Part shown: one piece after another, positions 36,267 through 46,018 of the stretch
Numbering within the stretch: position 1 is the first letter of the stretch
Layout: each line of letters begins with the position of its first letter
Source of the DNA: Cherax quadricarinatus
Taxonomy: Eukaryota > Arthropoda > Malacostraca > Decapoda > Parastacidae
NCBI RefSeq assembly: GCF_038502225.1
Contig: NC_091353.1
Span: 95,001 to 159,000 of the forward strand
Direction of reading: 5' to 3'
Length of the DNA: 64,000 nucleotides
Translations under genes and position numbers: made by a program
The notes under the pieces: model-generated
What the model was told of the DNA's origin: nothing
Database searches by the model: none
Seen by the model: only the letters and a program-made list of their open reading frames with translations

Positions 36267-37103
36267 GGGGTTGCGGCGGGCTAGTTTTCTTGAGTATGGA
36301 CATGTGTATGGATGTTAGCGTGTGTGGTATGTTTGGTAATATAATAAATAAGCTTCTTTTGTGATGTGAGTTTGGTCGGGGTAGTTGTGCAAGATATGTT
36401 TTTCACATTGTTTTTCAGAAGGTATTGAATATAATATGTAAGTAGTGTTGTTGCACTACATTGTGTGTATGTGTGAGAGGGTACATCTCACAGTATTTGT
36501 GTGTTTGAAGGTTTGAGGTGACACAAGGCATGATCTAAGTATGTTTGGTTGTTCTTTTTGTCCTCAAATGTGTTATACAAAGATAATACTGTGGTGTATG
36601 TGATGTGTAGGTTTATAGGTATTCAACATGCTTGTTGTATGTTCCCTTTTCGATAATTTGTTTTAATTGTCATTTCAATGTACTTTGTATAGTATTATAC
36701 AATGGTATTGTTCTTTGCCATATGAAGTGGTTTTTTTTTATGTTATGTTATGTTCTAGGTTTTTGTATGTTAAGATGTACTTAGACTGTCAGCACCCTGA
36801 TATAGGTTTTTCATGCTATGTTCTTAACGTAAGTTTTGGCTGTATGGTATACAGATATATCTAGCCAGTTTATAGACGCATTCCTTTTGTGTCTGAGATT
36901 TTTGTATACGGGTTTATTGTAACTGTAATGAGTCGGTTTTAAGCTGTTTTCTTTGTATGTTTATTTGTATTTTGGTATATGGGATAAGTATGTAGATGTT
37001 CTAGTAGGATTATGATGTTAGAGATCCATACTGTTTCCTTTTATTTTTATTTTTATGTATACTGTATTGGTTATAAATAAAATATAAAAAAAAAAAAAAA
37101 AAA
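36267..37103 (+). other. LINE B 3' UTR and poly(A)
   Basis: About 820 bp, T/G-rich, without ORF. AATAAA lies at 37077-37082, four bases before an A18 run (37086-37103). The poly(A) joins gypsy sequence directly at the 548-bp repeat. Confidence 0.85.
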
Positions 37104-37404
37104 TATGGAACTTAAAAGCCTGGAGTGCCAATGTCCACCTCAAGAGGCGACTGTTGGTTCCCTTAAAAGTTTCTAGGTATATCAAAGGTTTGTGGTCCGT
37201 TTCTAAGATGAATTCTTTTCCCAGCAAATAAAATTTAAGTTTGGAGATATCCCACACAAGGGCTAAACATTCCTTTTCTATTGTGGAGTACCTTGTTTCT
37301 GCGGGAAGGAGTTTCCGGCTTAGGAAGCATACAGGGAAGGGAGTACCATCATGGTATTGTAGTAACACCGCACCTAAGCCAGTATTGGAGGCATCAGTTC
37401 TCAA
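37103..37404 (-). pseudogene. gypsy RNase H N-terminal part (right duplicate)
   Basis: Same sequence as 31076-31377, encoding 'RTDASNTGLGAVLLQ' to 'ALQAFKFHI', then cut off by the LINE B poly(A), which reads as a phenylalanine run on this strand. It is shifted one frame from the RT connection at 37394-37404. Confidence 0.88.
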
Positions 37405-37650
37405 ACAAAAATGTTTTATTAATATCTGGAATCTTAAGTACAGGGTCTTTCGAAAAGATACTTTTAATCTCAGTAAACTTTTCCCGAGCTACGTCGGAAA
37501 GTTCAAGAGGTTCCTTCACAGACTTCTTAAGGAAGTCTGATGAGATGCTTGTAAAATCCGTAAGGTTCGGGATAAACCGTGCATAAAAATTTACAGAACC
37601 AAGAAAGCTTCGCATGAGCTTCTTGGTTTTGGGGAATTTAAATTCTAATA
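37103..37650. repeat. 548-bp direct repeat flanking LINE B, right copy
   Basis: See the left copy at 31076-31623. After 37650 the gypsy continues ('aagctttgatcttactgg') with no loss, so the right copy is the original continuous with RT. The first base or two may belong to the poly(A). Confidence 0.92.
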
Positions 37651-38521
37651 AAGCTTTGATCTTACTGGGGAGAGGCTGCAGAGAGTTATTAGAAAGTATC
37701 AGTCCAAGATATCTAATCTTGTTATACCCAAAGAAGCATTTCTTCGGTTTGGCAGTGAGGCCATGTGAGCGTAACCTACGCAAAATTGATGTTAATGTTT
37801 GGATATGTTCGCCTCACGTAGATGTCATTACGTAAATGTTATCAAAATAAACTGAAACATTTGGCATATTACCCAAGACCTTTCTCATCAGTCTCACGTA
37901 GGTAGCACAGGCAGTTACCAAACCGAAGGGCATAGTTCTATACTGCATCAGTCCTTGGTGTGCAGGAAAAGCGGTGTACTGCTTAGAAGATGGATCTAAC
38001 ATTACTTGATGATATGCCTGCGCAATATCAATCTCTGAAAAGAAGGAAGAGTCATAAAATTTGTGTAGATCGCTATCTATTAAGGGCATAGGCTCAGCAT
38101 CCCACCGAGTTACAGCATTAAGGCCTCTGAAGTCAATAGCAAGTCTATATGAATTATCCTCCTTCTTAACCATGACTACTGGTGAACAATATGAAGATAC
38201 TGAAGGTTCAATGATCTTTAGTTTTAATAATTTGTCTACCTCTCGGTCAAATGCATCCCTAAGGTGAACTGGAACTGGGTATAATTTTCGTTTGATAGGA
38301 TTGTCCGTCACTAAGTCAATCTTATGGACTACCGTGTAGGTAACACCTGGAATATCAGTAAAGACGTCTGAAAAGTTACTCACACATTGAAGTAGTTCAT
38401 GTCTCTTATGGTCATCCAAAGATTCATTAATATTAATGTTGGTTGCGCCCGAGTGGTCCAGAGTCACCAAGTCATGTAGTTCTTCATCATGGTCTAAGTT
38501 AGAGGTGTCAATTACGCACAC
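37394..38521 (-). pseudogene. gypsy reverse transcriptase domain
   Basis: Two minus-strand frames (38521-37814 and 37783-37394) separated by a TGG-to-TGA-type stop at about 37814. Seen in order: 'FSDVFTDIPGVT' (fingers), 'VDKLLKLKIIEPSVSSYCSP', 'YRLAIDFRGLNAVT', 'FFSEIDIAQAYHQV' (palm Asp), 'YRTMPFGLVTAC', 'VYFDNIYVM' where the second Asp of YxDD is Asn, then 'KCFFGYNKIRYLGLILS' and 'LGSVNFYARFIPN'. Gypsy-type. RNase H follows in another frame (37404-37103 duplicate). It lies directly downstream of integrase rather than upstream. Inactive. Confidence 0.92.
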
Positions 38522-38543
38522 TTTACATTCTTCAGTTGTCTTA

Positions 38544-39368
38544 TCAAGTTCGTGTGGAAAAAACTAAGTCAAAGTTATTAAGGCAGTTAACCGAATTTCT
38601 TCGGTAATATGTCTTAAGGATGTTGATATGATAAAGCTTAGGTTTCCCCTTTACTTCTATGAGGTAGTCAACTTTCCCACAAATTTTTAATACTTTATAT
38701 GGACCTTTCCATGCTACTAATAATTTATTTGACTTGATAGGCAAAAGTACAAGAACTTCATCTCCTACTTTAAAACTTCTCCTCTGACTTTTGGAATCAA
38801 AATAGGTTTTGTACTGGTCCATTGACAAGCTTAGGTCTTTCGAAACTATGTCAGAGGTCTCCTCAAGTTTAGATCTAAGGTCAAGGAGAAACTGGTAAGA
38901 AGACTGAACCTCAGCATTTACCTCCTCATTAGTCCATAAGTCATGAAGGATGGACAGTGGACCTCTGGCCTGTCTACCATAGAGAAGTTCAAAAGGTGAA
39001 AACCCCAAAGAGTCACTGGGAACTTCCCTCATGGCAAACAAAGCACAGGGTAGGTAACGATGCCACTCCTTAGGTTTAAGGGAGCAAAGTTTCCTTAAAA
39101 TGGACTTGAGAATCGAATGCTGGCGCTCAATCCTCCCATTACAGCTGGGATGATAGGGTGTGGTGAAGAGAGGCTTCACTCCCAGAAGTTGGTATAGATG
39201 TTGCATTAAGTCAGATGTGAATTGTGTCCCACGGTCAGACAAAATTTCTCTAGGGATGCCCACTCTGGAGAAGATGGACAAAAGGGCTTCAGCCACCTCT
39301 GTAGTAGTTATGGTCTTTAAGGGTATGGCTTCAGGGAAACTCGAAGCATAATCAACCAACGATGTCAA
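38544..39368 (-). pseudogene. gypsy integrase core and C-terminal domain
   Basis: The rve-type core begins 'LVDYASSFPEAIPLKT', with second Asp in 'LSDRGTQFTS' (about 39217-39240) and Glu in 'NGRIERQHSILK' (about 39112-39140). It then reads 'FSPFELLYGRQARGP' and a C-terminal domain 'FKVGDEVLVLLP..WKGPYKV', as in Gypsy integrases. About 17 residues between the first Asp and 'LVDYAS' are missing compared with usual spacing, with a frame change at 39352-39368. The C-terminal frameshift at about 38555 reflects six A bases where gypsy copy 3 has five. RT follows immediately. Confidence 0.92.
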
Positions 39369-40068
39369 TAGCTACTCTTTCAAAAGGTACCGTAAAGACT
39401 GGCATTTTGATCATAGGTACTCGCCTGGTACCTCGGGAGGATGACAGTTGGCAAACTTTACACGATCTACAATAGGTAGTGACATCTGAGGACATTTTTG
39501 GCCAAAAATAGGTTGCCCTAATTTTATTTAAGGTTTTACGATGCGAGAAATGTCCGGCCACTGGCAGGTCATGAGCCATTTTAAGAACAGTCTCTCTGCA
39601 TTGACTTGGAACAACTAAGATGGAATAGTCTATCTCATCTGAATTTAATTTGATTACTGACTTGTACAAGATACCTTTTATATATTCAAATTTATATGAA
39701 AAGTTTTTCCTTTGGATCACTTGATTTTGTTTAGCGGCATTATGGCAATTCTGAAGAGAAGGGCAATTACGTTGTAAATTGACAAAGCAGTCCTTCGATA
39801 TATCTAAAGGCTTAAAGTCAGGGAAAATCAAAGGATGTATAGTGGGAGAAGCCTGGGCTTTGGTCTGAGCCCTAGTCAAGACATTTATGGTATCGGAGGT
39901 GTTATCTTCACTTTCATCTAACAAGTGAACCGGTGATCCTACTACCTCGCTTTCGATAGTATCACTGGTTTTTAATCCTACATGAATCTCACGAGACATT
40001 GTCTCATCTGAACTTTCGAGGGACTTCTCTAACTCTACAGAAAGAGGATCTGAAACACTTATGTCCAC
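39352..40068 (-). pseudogene. gypsy integrase N-terminal zinc-binding region with linker
   Basis: A linker with 'LTRAQTKAQASP' is followed by the H2C2 integrase zinc-binding domain: 'AGHFSHRKTLNKIRATYFWP' then 'CRSCKVCQ'. The core starts with 'FERVAIDIVG', carrying the first catalytic Asp. It ends at an internal deletion in the core. The frame is open upstream past 40068 ('CHLPSEVDLSSPKVDISVS') and overlaps the gag-protease frame, so one small indel near 40110 or programmed -1 frameshifting separates them. Confidence 0.9.
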
Positions 40069-41150
40069 CTTTGGTGATGAAAGGTCAACCTCAGAAGGAA
40101 GATGGCACCTTTTACATTACCTATTAGTACGGAGCAAGAAGTGATGGGAGCTAGTATGGCTTCAGACCAACCTGTGAACCATTTAGACCTAATGTAACAA
40201 CGGATGGTAGGAAAAGTGTCTGTACGGCCCAAGTAGTCTGAAAGTATAGCAGAGGAATGAGTTTCTTTAAGGTTAGGGAACAGCTTATCAGAAATGACTA
40301 TACATGTGCATCCAGTGTCTCGTAAAATGGTAGATACATTAAGTCCATTAACTGTTCCTGAACAGAAGGGTGCTTGGTCATTACAGTCTTTAAAACATCT
40401 TCCAACTTTTTGGACCTTCTTAGGACAATCTGGACGTTTATGTCCCTTAACACCACACAAATGACAAACAGGAATAAAAGAAGTCATTTTACTTTCCACT
40501 AGAGGCTTTGATTTCTTAAGGTCTGATGAACCATTGCCCTTAGGGTTCGATCCCTTTAGGTCTTTATAGGAATTGTGAGCCTCAGCATACAGGTCAGCAG
40601 CTTCAGCAACTTCCTCAGCTTTAATCAGGTTACGTTCTCTAATGAATGTTCGTATCTGGTGAGGAAGAGCTGTCAGGAACTGGTCAGCAACCATGAAGTC
40701 TCTAAGAGATTCATAACTGTGATCAATTCCTGAACTCTCTATCCAAAAGTCGAACAAACGAAAGAGTGTTACTTGTAGCTGCTGAAAGTTCTGGCCAGGC
40801 TGTAAGGTGGCATACCTGAAATCTTTCCTGTAAGAGTTAGTGGTTTTTTGATATGCTTTAAGGATTGCCTTCTTCAGTAGGTTATAATTACATATGATAT
40901 CCTGCGACAAAGTTGCATAGATATTTAAGGCTGTACCAGAAAATAACATTCCTAACCTGGAAGCCCAGGTGTCAGCAGGCCATTCACAGAGGGTAGCGGT
41001 ATTTTCAAACCTGATAATGTATGAAGTTATGTCTTCCCCCTCTGTGAAGGGAGGTAAATTAGGTGTTGGAATATGTACACTGACTGCACGTTGTTCCATT
41101 ACTCCTTCCTCTAATTGTTGTTGTGTAAGAGTTAACTTTTTATTCTCCAA
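40059..41150 (-). pseudogene. gypsy Gag C-terminal part and protease
   Basis: The capsid-like region has 'FENTATLCEWPADTWASRL' and 'LKAYQKTTNSYRKDFR'. 'FMVADQFLTALPHQIRTFI' resembles the SCAN-like capsid C-terminus of Gypsy Gag. A zinc knuckle follows ('CHLCGVKGHKRPDC', about 40430-40472), then a retropepsin-type 'LRDTGCTCIVIS' (about 40300-40330) and 'VLIGNVKGA'. Gag and protease share one frame. The 5' part of Gag continues to 41651 in broken frames. Confidence 0.9.
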
Positions 41151-41651
41151 TTCAAGGCGAGATTTTTCGAGCTAGCGATCCTTTTCTCTCTATTAACTCA
41201 TGCTCTCTAGTTCTTTCCTCACGTTCTCTAGCTTTTTCCTCAACTTCTCTATCCTTTGCTCTTTCCTCAAGTTCTTAATTTAACCTGTTCCTCACGTATC
41301 TTAGCCTGTTCCTCATGTATCTTAGCTTGTTCCTCACGTTCCCTAGCTCTTTCCTCACGATCAAGTCTATCACGCTCTTTTTGGTCTACTCGCTCTCTGT
41401 CTTTCTTGGATTTCTCTCAATTCTCTCTCCTTTCTCTCCTGTCTTTCAAGGTTCTCTTTCTCCTTTTTCTCTTCTCTTTCGATTCTTTCTCTCTCCTTTT
41501 CTTCTTCTCTTTCCCTTTCTGTCTCTCTTCTCTCTCAATTCTCTCTCTTTCAAGTCTTTCCTGGATCTTAGCACTAATGAAAGATTCTAATTTTTTTCCC
41601 TGTTATTCCTAATTTACTTCCAGCATTCATCCAAAACTGGTATTCCTCCAT
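41151..41651 (-). pseudogene. gypsy Gag N-terminus, charged coiled coil, broken
   Basis: On the minus strand ATG at 41651 begins 'MEEYQFWMNAGSKLGI'. It is followed, after a T-homopolymer frameshift near 41590, by a long Arg/Glu/Lys-rich segment ('QERLERERIE', 'RLDREERARERE') reaching 'LENKKLTLTQQQ'. Several stops and shifts interrupt it. The high charge and heptad-like spacing suggest a long coiled coil before the capsid region. The + strand Ser/Leu/Phe-rich ORFs here are its mirror reading. Confidence 0.75.
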
Positions 41652-42202
41652 GCTTGCAAGAATAACTTAAACTATCAGGGGAAATGAAACGGGTATTAAA
41701 GAAAACGGAGGGTTCAATTCCTGCTCCGCTCAAACTGTAAATAAACCAGAGGGCTCGATCCCTGCTTCAATTAAACAATATGTATTAACGAAAACGAAGG
41801 GTTCTATGCCGGCTCCGAGCAAACAGTAAGTAGAATGGGGTCACTTGACCATCCAATCTTCTCGCCAACAAATCAAGAGTGTCCTATGACAGTTCCCTTG
41901 ATATAATAAAGAGCTCAATGAAACAAGTTGTCACTGGAAAATCTCGGGTCCCTAGAGTCTAATCCTCCAAAGTGTTTCAAGCTTACATGAAATTAGGTGG
42001 CAGAATTAAATATTATATCCTGCCTGACTTGACTTACAATAAATTGAGACTATAACAATCACCAAATCTTTTAAATACCTGTACCGTAGTCCTACCATAG
42101 AGAATGATTACTCATGGCTGGTGGTAACCGTCTGTGGTATGCAGCGTTGAAGTTCCAATGGTAGATTCGAGATGGAGTAGAATCTTGATTCAGTAGAGTT
42201 GA
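41652..42202 (-). other. gypsy 5' leader
   Basis: About 550 bp between the PBS and the Gag start, without ORF. It contains short repeated phrases ('agggttcaattcctgctccg', 'agggctcgatccctgcttc', 'agggttctatgccggctccg' at 41709-41820), a three-fold ~55-bp degenerate repeat. Confidence 0.6.
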
Positions 42203-42219
42203 TCCTGGCAAGGTCGCCA
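42203..42219 (-). promoter_or_regulatory. gypsy primer binding site
   Basis: Two bases inside the 5' LTR the minus strand reads TGGCGACCTTGCCAGG. It begins TGG, the complement of a tRNA CCA 3' end. The tRNA species was not identified. Confidence 0.7.
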
Positions 42220-42744
42220 CTTGAGAAGGCTTACTCAGCCCTGTAACAACTTCAGTCAGTATTACTCAGGCTGGCTCCTCCTCAGGAAAATTAGTGAATA
42301 GGAAAAGAAATAATAACAAACACTTTATTATATAGAAAATATAAAATATAAAACACTTAAATATGAAATATTAATCCTACATTAAAGAAAATGAAAAATG
42401 AAAAATATAAATGATAACTGAATTCAACTCTAATAGGGGTGTCTGGTGTTGGTGACACTGTTGTTGAAATCGTAGCCGTTGCTGATGATGGGGGGGGGGG
42501 GTCGCAGGTGTTGGTGACCACCACTGGCTAGTTCTTCACAGATTAACGCCGCGAGTAGTATCCCCCGATGACAGGAAAGCAGGTTCTTTACCGCTGCAAT
42601 GCTGTGGGGTTACATCCTGCAATTTCATATAGATGCACAGGTAGTTCAATACAAAATGGGGACGTCTCCAGGACGTTAGTCCTTCTCCTGTTCTTCTCGT
42701 TGATTGACAAGTGACCCTCACTGTCATCCAAGCTGAAAAGATAG

Positions 42745-43071
42745 TATAACGGGTTTATTTGGTTGGTAGGTGCTGTAGCAAGCGGGTGGTTAATGATACA
42801 TCTTCGGATGCTTCTTACTTTATTGTTCAGTCGTAGGTGGGTTCCACACGCTTGTGTGTTTGTGCCCATGGCCCGGGCAGGGCCATCCCACGAGAGAGAG
42901 CTGGGAGGTCTTGTGTGTTGATGCCAGGCCGCTGTGTGAGTGAGGGCGAGGCAAGTCTGGGCATACTGAAGTGGCAAGGCCTAGGTGGCAGCACCAGCAT
43001 AGCGCGAAATATGAACTAAGCTGGCAGACAGCATGGGCTGTCTGTGCAGACAGTACAGGCTGCCTACATAC
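42745..43071 (-). repeat. terminal repeat of the non-autonomous element, left
   Basis: 'tataacgggtttatttggtt' to 'tgcctacatac'. It matches 45160-45486 with a few substitutions (for example catcttcgg versus cgtcctcgg, ccacacgctt versus ccacaggctt). It contains the inverted pair 'cagacagcatgggctgtctg'. Confidence 0.88.
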
Positions 43072-45159
43072 GCTCGGCCACCTACCGCGCGTCGTCCCGA
43101 CGCGACAATACTGGTAGTAAAAGAAACTCGGTCTCTCTCTCTCGTAGGAACAGGGCACAGAACACAAAATAAAAACATATATATACATATGGACATGGAA
43201 AAAAAACTTCCTACAGAAAGGGAAGGAAAAACATGTGGGGTGTGCTAAACATCGTGGTCAAAGGCAGTGAGCGTCGATTGGCATCAATGCACGCCTTCCT
43301 GCGTCTGGACAGATACTGCAACACAGGAGACATCGCTGCGGCTGAGCTGTGACGTAACAGGGTACGGTCTCCTCTGGAACGGTGAAGCAGACATCGTAGG
43401 AGTCGCTGCAGGTTTTCACTCAACCTGGGGCACGACATGCTGGTGCCCTCGAGTGAGTCGTCGACAAAACTCGGCAACTGGGCAGGACTTCTGGCAAGCG
43501 ACTCAGGACACTTCTCGACTGGTACTGTCGCTGGGCTGTCACTGCCTGCGAGCGTGGAGCGAGTTGTGGAGCGAGTCGTGGCAGAGACGACTGGGCGAAA
43601 CATCTGGGAGTCGTAACATCATACACCAGACTGCAGTGAGAGAGCTAGCAGTCAAAGTGACATCATCTTTGTGCAGGCTGCTCACTGAAGCTTGTGACAC
43701 GAGGCTGACACAGCGCCTGCCGACAGGGCTGGCTGCGGCTTGACGAGTATCATCTCTCGACAGTTGGAGTTATAGCAGAGGTTAGCCTAAGCGTCCCCAG
43801 ACTTGTTTCTCTACATATAACTGCACTCTGACGGTCTGGAGGTGAAGTGAAACAAATCTCGATGGGAATCGTAGCAGGTACGATTCTGCAGAACATCACG
43901 AGCGACGAGTATAAAAGCTTTCTGTACAAGAGGGCTCGTACGCTCAGGGCTGAGTAATCAGCTGTCAAACACACTGGTCACATGGGTGACTTAGCACAGT
44001 GGTGCAACTCAAGGGTCTGACCACAGACATCACTGGACACACGGAAACTTTAAAAACACACAGCTGTACATACGGTACAACATGGCTTAACTAGCAAATG
44101 ATGCTTTTCTGTGCACAAAACTGACACTAAGACATATACTTAAATGTGAGAACACTGACTGAGAGGAATTAATTAACACACGACATATATTTTCTCTCAA
44201 TCTTCTCGACAATACTGAAATAATTACTGAACACTCGATGGTGACATCATGTGATGTCAGGCGTGATGTCGCGAGGTGACATCAGCAGGGCTGTGACGTC
44301 AGCAGACATCTCGAGGTGACGTCAGGCAGACATCGTGAGGTGACGTCAGCAGACATCTCGAGGTGACGTCAGGCAGACATCGTGAGGTGACGTTAGCAGA
44401 CATCGTGACGTCATGAAGTCGGGCAGCATCGTGGGTGACGTCGATGTGATGCGGGCAGCAGACCACAGCATGTGGCCTGGGATATCTGGTAACTCACGTG
44501 GCTTTGTAGGTCTACGTGACATCGGCCACACCCAACGTGGTGTCAATCCACGTGGTGTCGTGATCTACGTGGCATGCTGATCCACGCAGCTTCGAGTGGC
44601 CTCGGGCACTCGGATACACAGCACTGGCGACGAATTCACATGAAAAACAGCAGAGAACACAGCAGAGGGAGTGAGCAGTGGTGAGTGGTGTATGGTAGTG
44701 TGGTGGCGAGGAGCGTGGGTGAGTGTATGGCGGGGCGAGCATCTAGCCATTCCTCCTCCTCCTCCACCCACAAACACGTGGAGAAGCTCACACTGGACGC
44801 AGAAATCACCACAAAACTCGCCTCTGGCTTGCTAAAACAGCTGTGCTGAGCTGAACAAAAACAGCATACAAGTGACGCTGAACATGTGACTTGGGAAACA
44901 GTGTGGGACACTGTAGCGTGGGACGCTGTAGCGTGGGGTCACTGTGACGCCACTCACAATTCTCGAAGACTTTCGACAAATTTCGGCTGGATCCTGCTAG
45001 TACCTGTGTCTGGATACTCAAAAGTGCAGACACGACATCAGGATAACTCGTTGAGAGACGGATGCTTCTTGTATGGGATGATGAAGTGAAGATGACTTCA
45101 TACCTCTTCCTCCCTCTCTCCAGGCAAACACAACTGCTGCGAGCACCGCTGTCACCATT
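43072..45159. other. interior of the non-autonomous element
   Basis: GC-rich and non-coding. It contains a short tandem array at about 44225-44440 with alternating 'ggtgacgtcagcagacatc' and 'tcgaggtgacgtcaggcag' phrases, giving many TGACGTCA-type (CRE-like) palindromes. It also has a 'gtgggacactgtagc'/'gtgggacgctgtagc' doublet near 44905-44935. No protein motif is found. Confidence 0.6.
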
Positions 45160-45486
45160 TATAACGGGTTTATTTGGTTGGTAGGTGCTGTAGCAAGCGG
45201 GTGGTTAATGATACGTCCTCGGATGCTTCTTACTTTATTGTTCAGTCGTAGGTGGGTTCCACAGGCTTGTGTGTTTGTGCCCATGGCCCGGGCAGGGCCA
45301 TCCCACGAGAGAGAGCTGGGAGGCCTTGTGTGTTGATGCCAGGCCGCTGTGTGAGTGAGGGCGAGGCAAGTCTGGGCATACTGAAGTGGCAAGGCCTAGG
45401 TGGCAGCACCAGCATAGCGCGAAATATGAACTAAGCTGGCAGACAGCATGGGCTGTCTGTGCAGACAGTACAGGCTGTCTACATAC
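45160..45486 (-). repeat. terminal repeat of the non-autonomous element, right
   Basis: Partner of 42745-43071. On the minus strand this is the 5' repeat, abutted internally by the putative PBS at about 45139-45157. Confidence 0.88.
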
Positions 45487-46013
45487 AACAGGTTACCTAC
45501 TGCTTAAATAATCACTCTCCATGGCAGTGTACATTACTCAAAAGACGTGGTGATTATTACAACAGTCAACCTAGAGCAAGACTGAAAGGACTAAGTTAAT
45601 TATTGGTCGAAAGTGAAGCTTTTATCCAATAAATCCACTAGAATACAAGGCAGGCATGTACTTACAGTAGTGTTGGGAGCTGTGAGTCGAGTGATTTACT
45701 GTTTGACCAGATCCCCACACGTCACCTTTCGGGGGGGGGGGGAAGATGGAGGGGAAGGGATAGCCGGAGCTAGACTGACCCTACGTTAACAAGCAGCCGG
45801 CAATCAAACTATCACTTTAGGGGTGGGGGAGAAAAGGCAGGAAAAACGGGAGCGTGACTTACCCTACCTTAACTAGTAGTCGCCAATGAAACTATCACTT
45901 TCGGGGAGGGGGAAGGAAGGCGGGAGCTTGACTTACCCTACCTTAACTAGTAGCCGGTAATGAAACTATCGTTACTATATCTCTACTTCTATCTATTGAA
46001 CTTTTCCCTCACA

Positions 46014-46018
46014 CGCCC
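46014..46018. other. 5-bp target site duplication, right
   Basis: CGCCC directly after the right LTR end, matching 29947-29951. Confidence 0.85.

Larger units (their letters stand above)
31624..37103 (+). mobile_element. LINE B: full-length L1/Tx1-type non-LTR retrotransposon
   Basis: About 5.48 kb: short 5' UTR (31624-31708), ORF1 with a CCHC knuckle, ORF2 with APE endonuclease, RT and a C-terminal CxxC-H-C motif, 3' UTR 36267-37085, AATAAA at 37077-37082 and an 18-bp poly(A) run ending at 37103. It is inserted opposite in sense to the gypsy and flanked by identical 548-bp repeats. Identical flanks, poly(A) and near-intact ORFs mean a young insertion. The sense strand is strikingly G/T-rich and C-poor. 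Confidence 0.9.
42745..45487 (-). mobile_element. non-autonomous LTR retrotransposon (LARD/TRIM-like)
   Basis: About 2.74 kb inserted between 'gctgaaaagatag' and 'acaggttacctac' of the gypsy LTR. It has ~327-bp direct terminal repeats and a ~2.09-kb interior with no retroviral-type protein; frames there lack motifs. Read on the minus strand, the terminal repeat starts (T)GTATGTAG and ends '..AAACCCGTTATA', followed by 'aaTGGTGACAGCGGTGCTC', a plausible TGG-starting PBS. The host LTR appears split without a clear target duplication, which is unusual and should be checked. Confidence 0.75.
29952..46013 (-). mobile_element. Gmr1-like Gypsy LTR retrotransposon, nested insertions
   Basis: Complete element on the minus strand: 5' LTR 42222-46013, PBS about 42203-42219, gag 41651 downward, protease, integrase, RT, RNase H ending at 31015, polypurine tract at 30921, 3' LTR 29952-30920. 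A CGCCC duplication lies on both sides. Two later insertions interrupt it: LINE B with a 548-bp duplication (31624-37650) and an LTR-flanked non-coding element (42745-45487). Removing them leaves about 7.3 kb. Integrase lies upstream of RT, as in Gmr1-like elements and unlike ordinary Gypsy. gag/pol carry at least five frame disruptions, so this copy is dead. Confidence 0.9.
42222..46013 (-). repeat. gypsy 5' LTR, interrupted by a 2.7-kb insertion
   Basis: LTR sequence at 42222-42744 and 45488-46013, about 1049 bp without the insert. It matches the 3' LTR from 'ctgtaacaacttcagtcagt' at one end to 'ttttccctcaca' at the other. The 80-bp difference from the 3' LTR is one extra internal repeat near 45897-45975 ('cggggagggggaaggaagg'). 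Confidence 0.9.

Noticed and set aside
41256..41612. Serine/leucine/phenylalanine-rich membrane-like protein on the + strand
   Set aside because: It is the mirror reading of the Arg/Glu-rich Gag coiled coil on the minus strand.
43267..43743. A 158-residue ORF inside the non-autonomous LTR element
   Set aside because: No retroviral motif; Trp/Cys/Ser-rich composition looks like random GC-rich translation.
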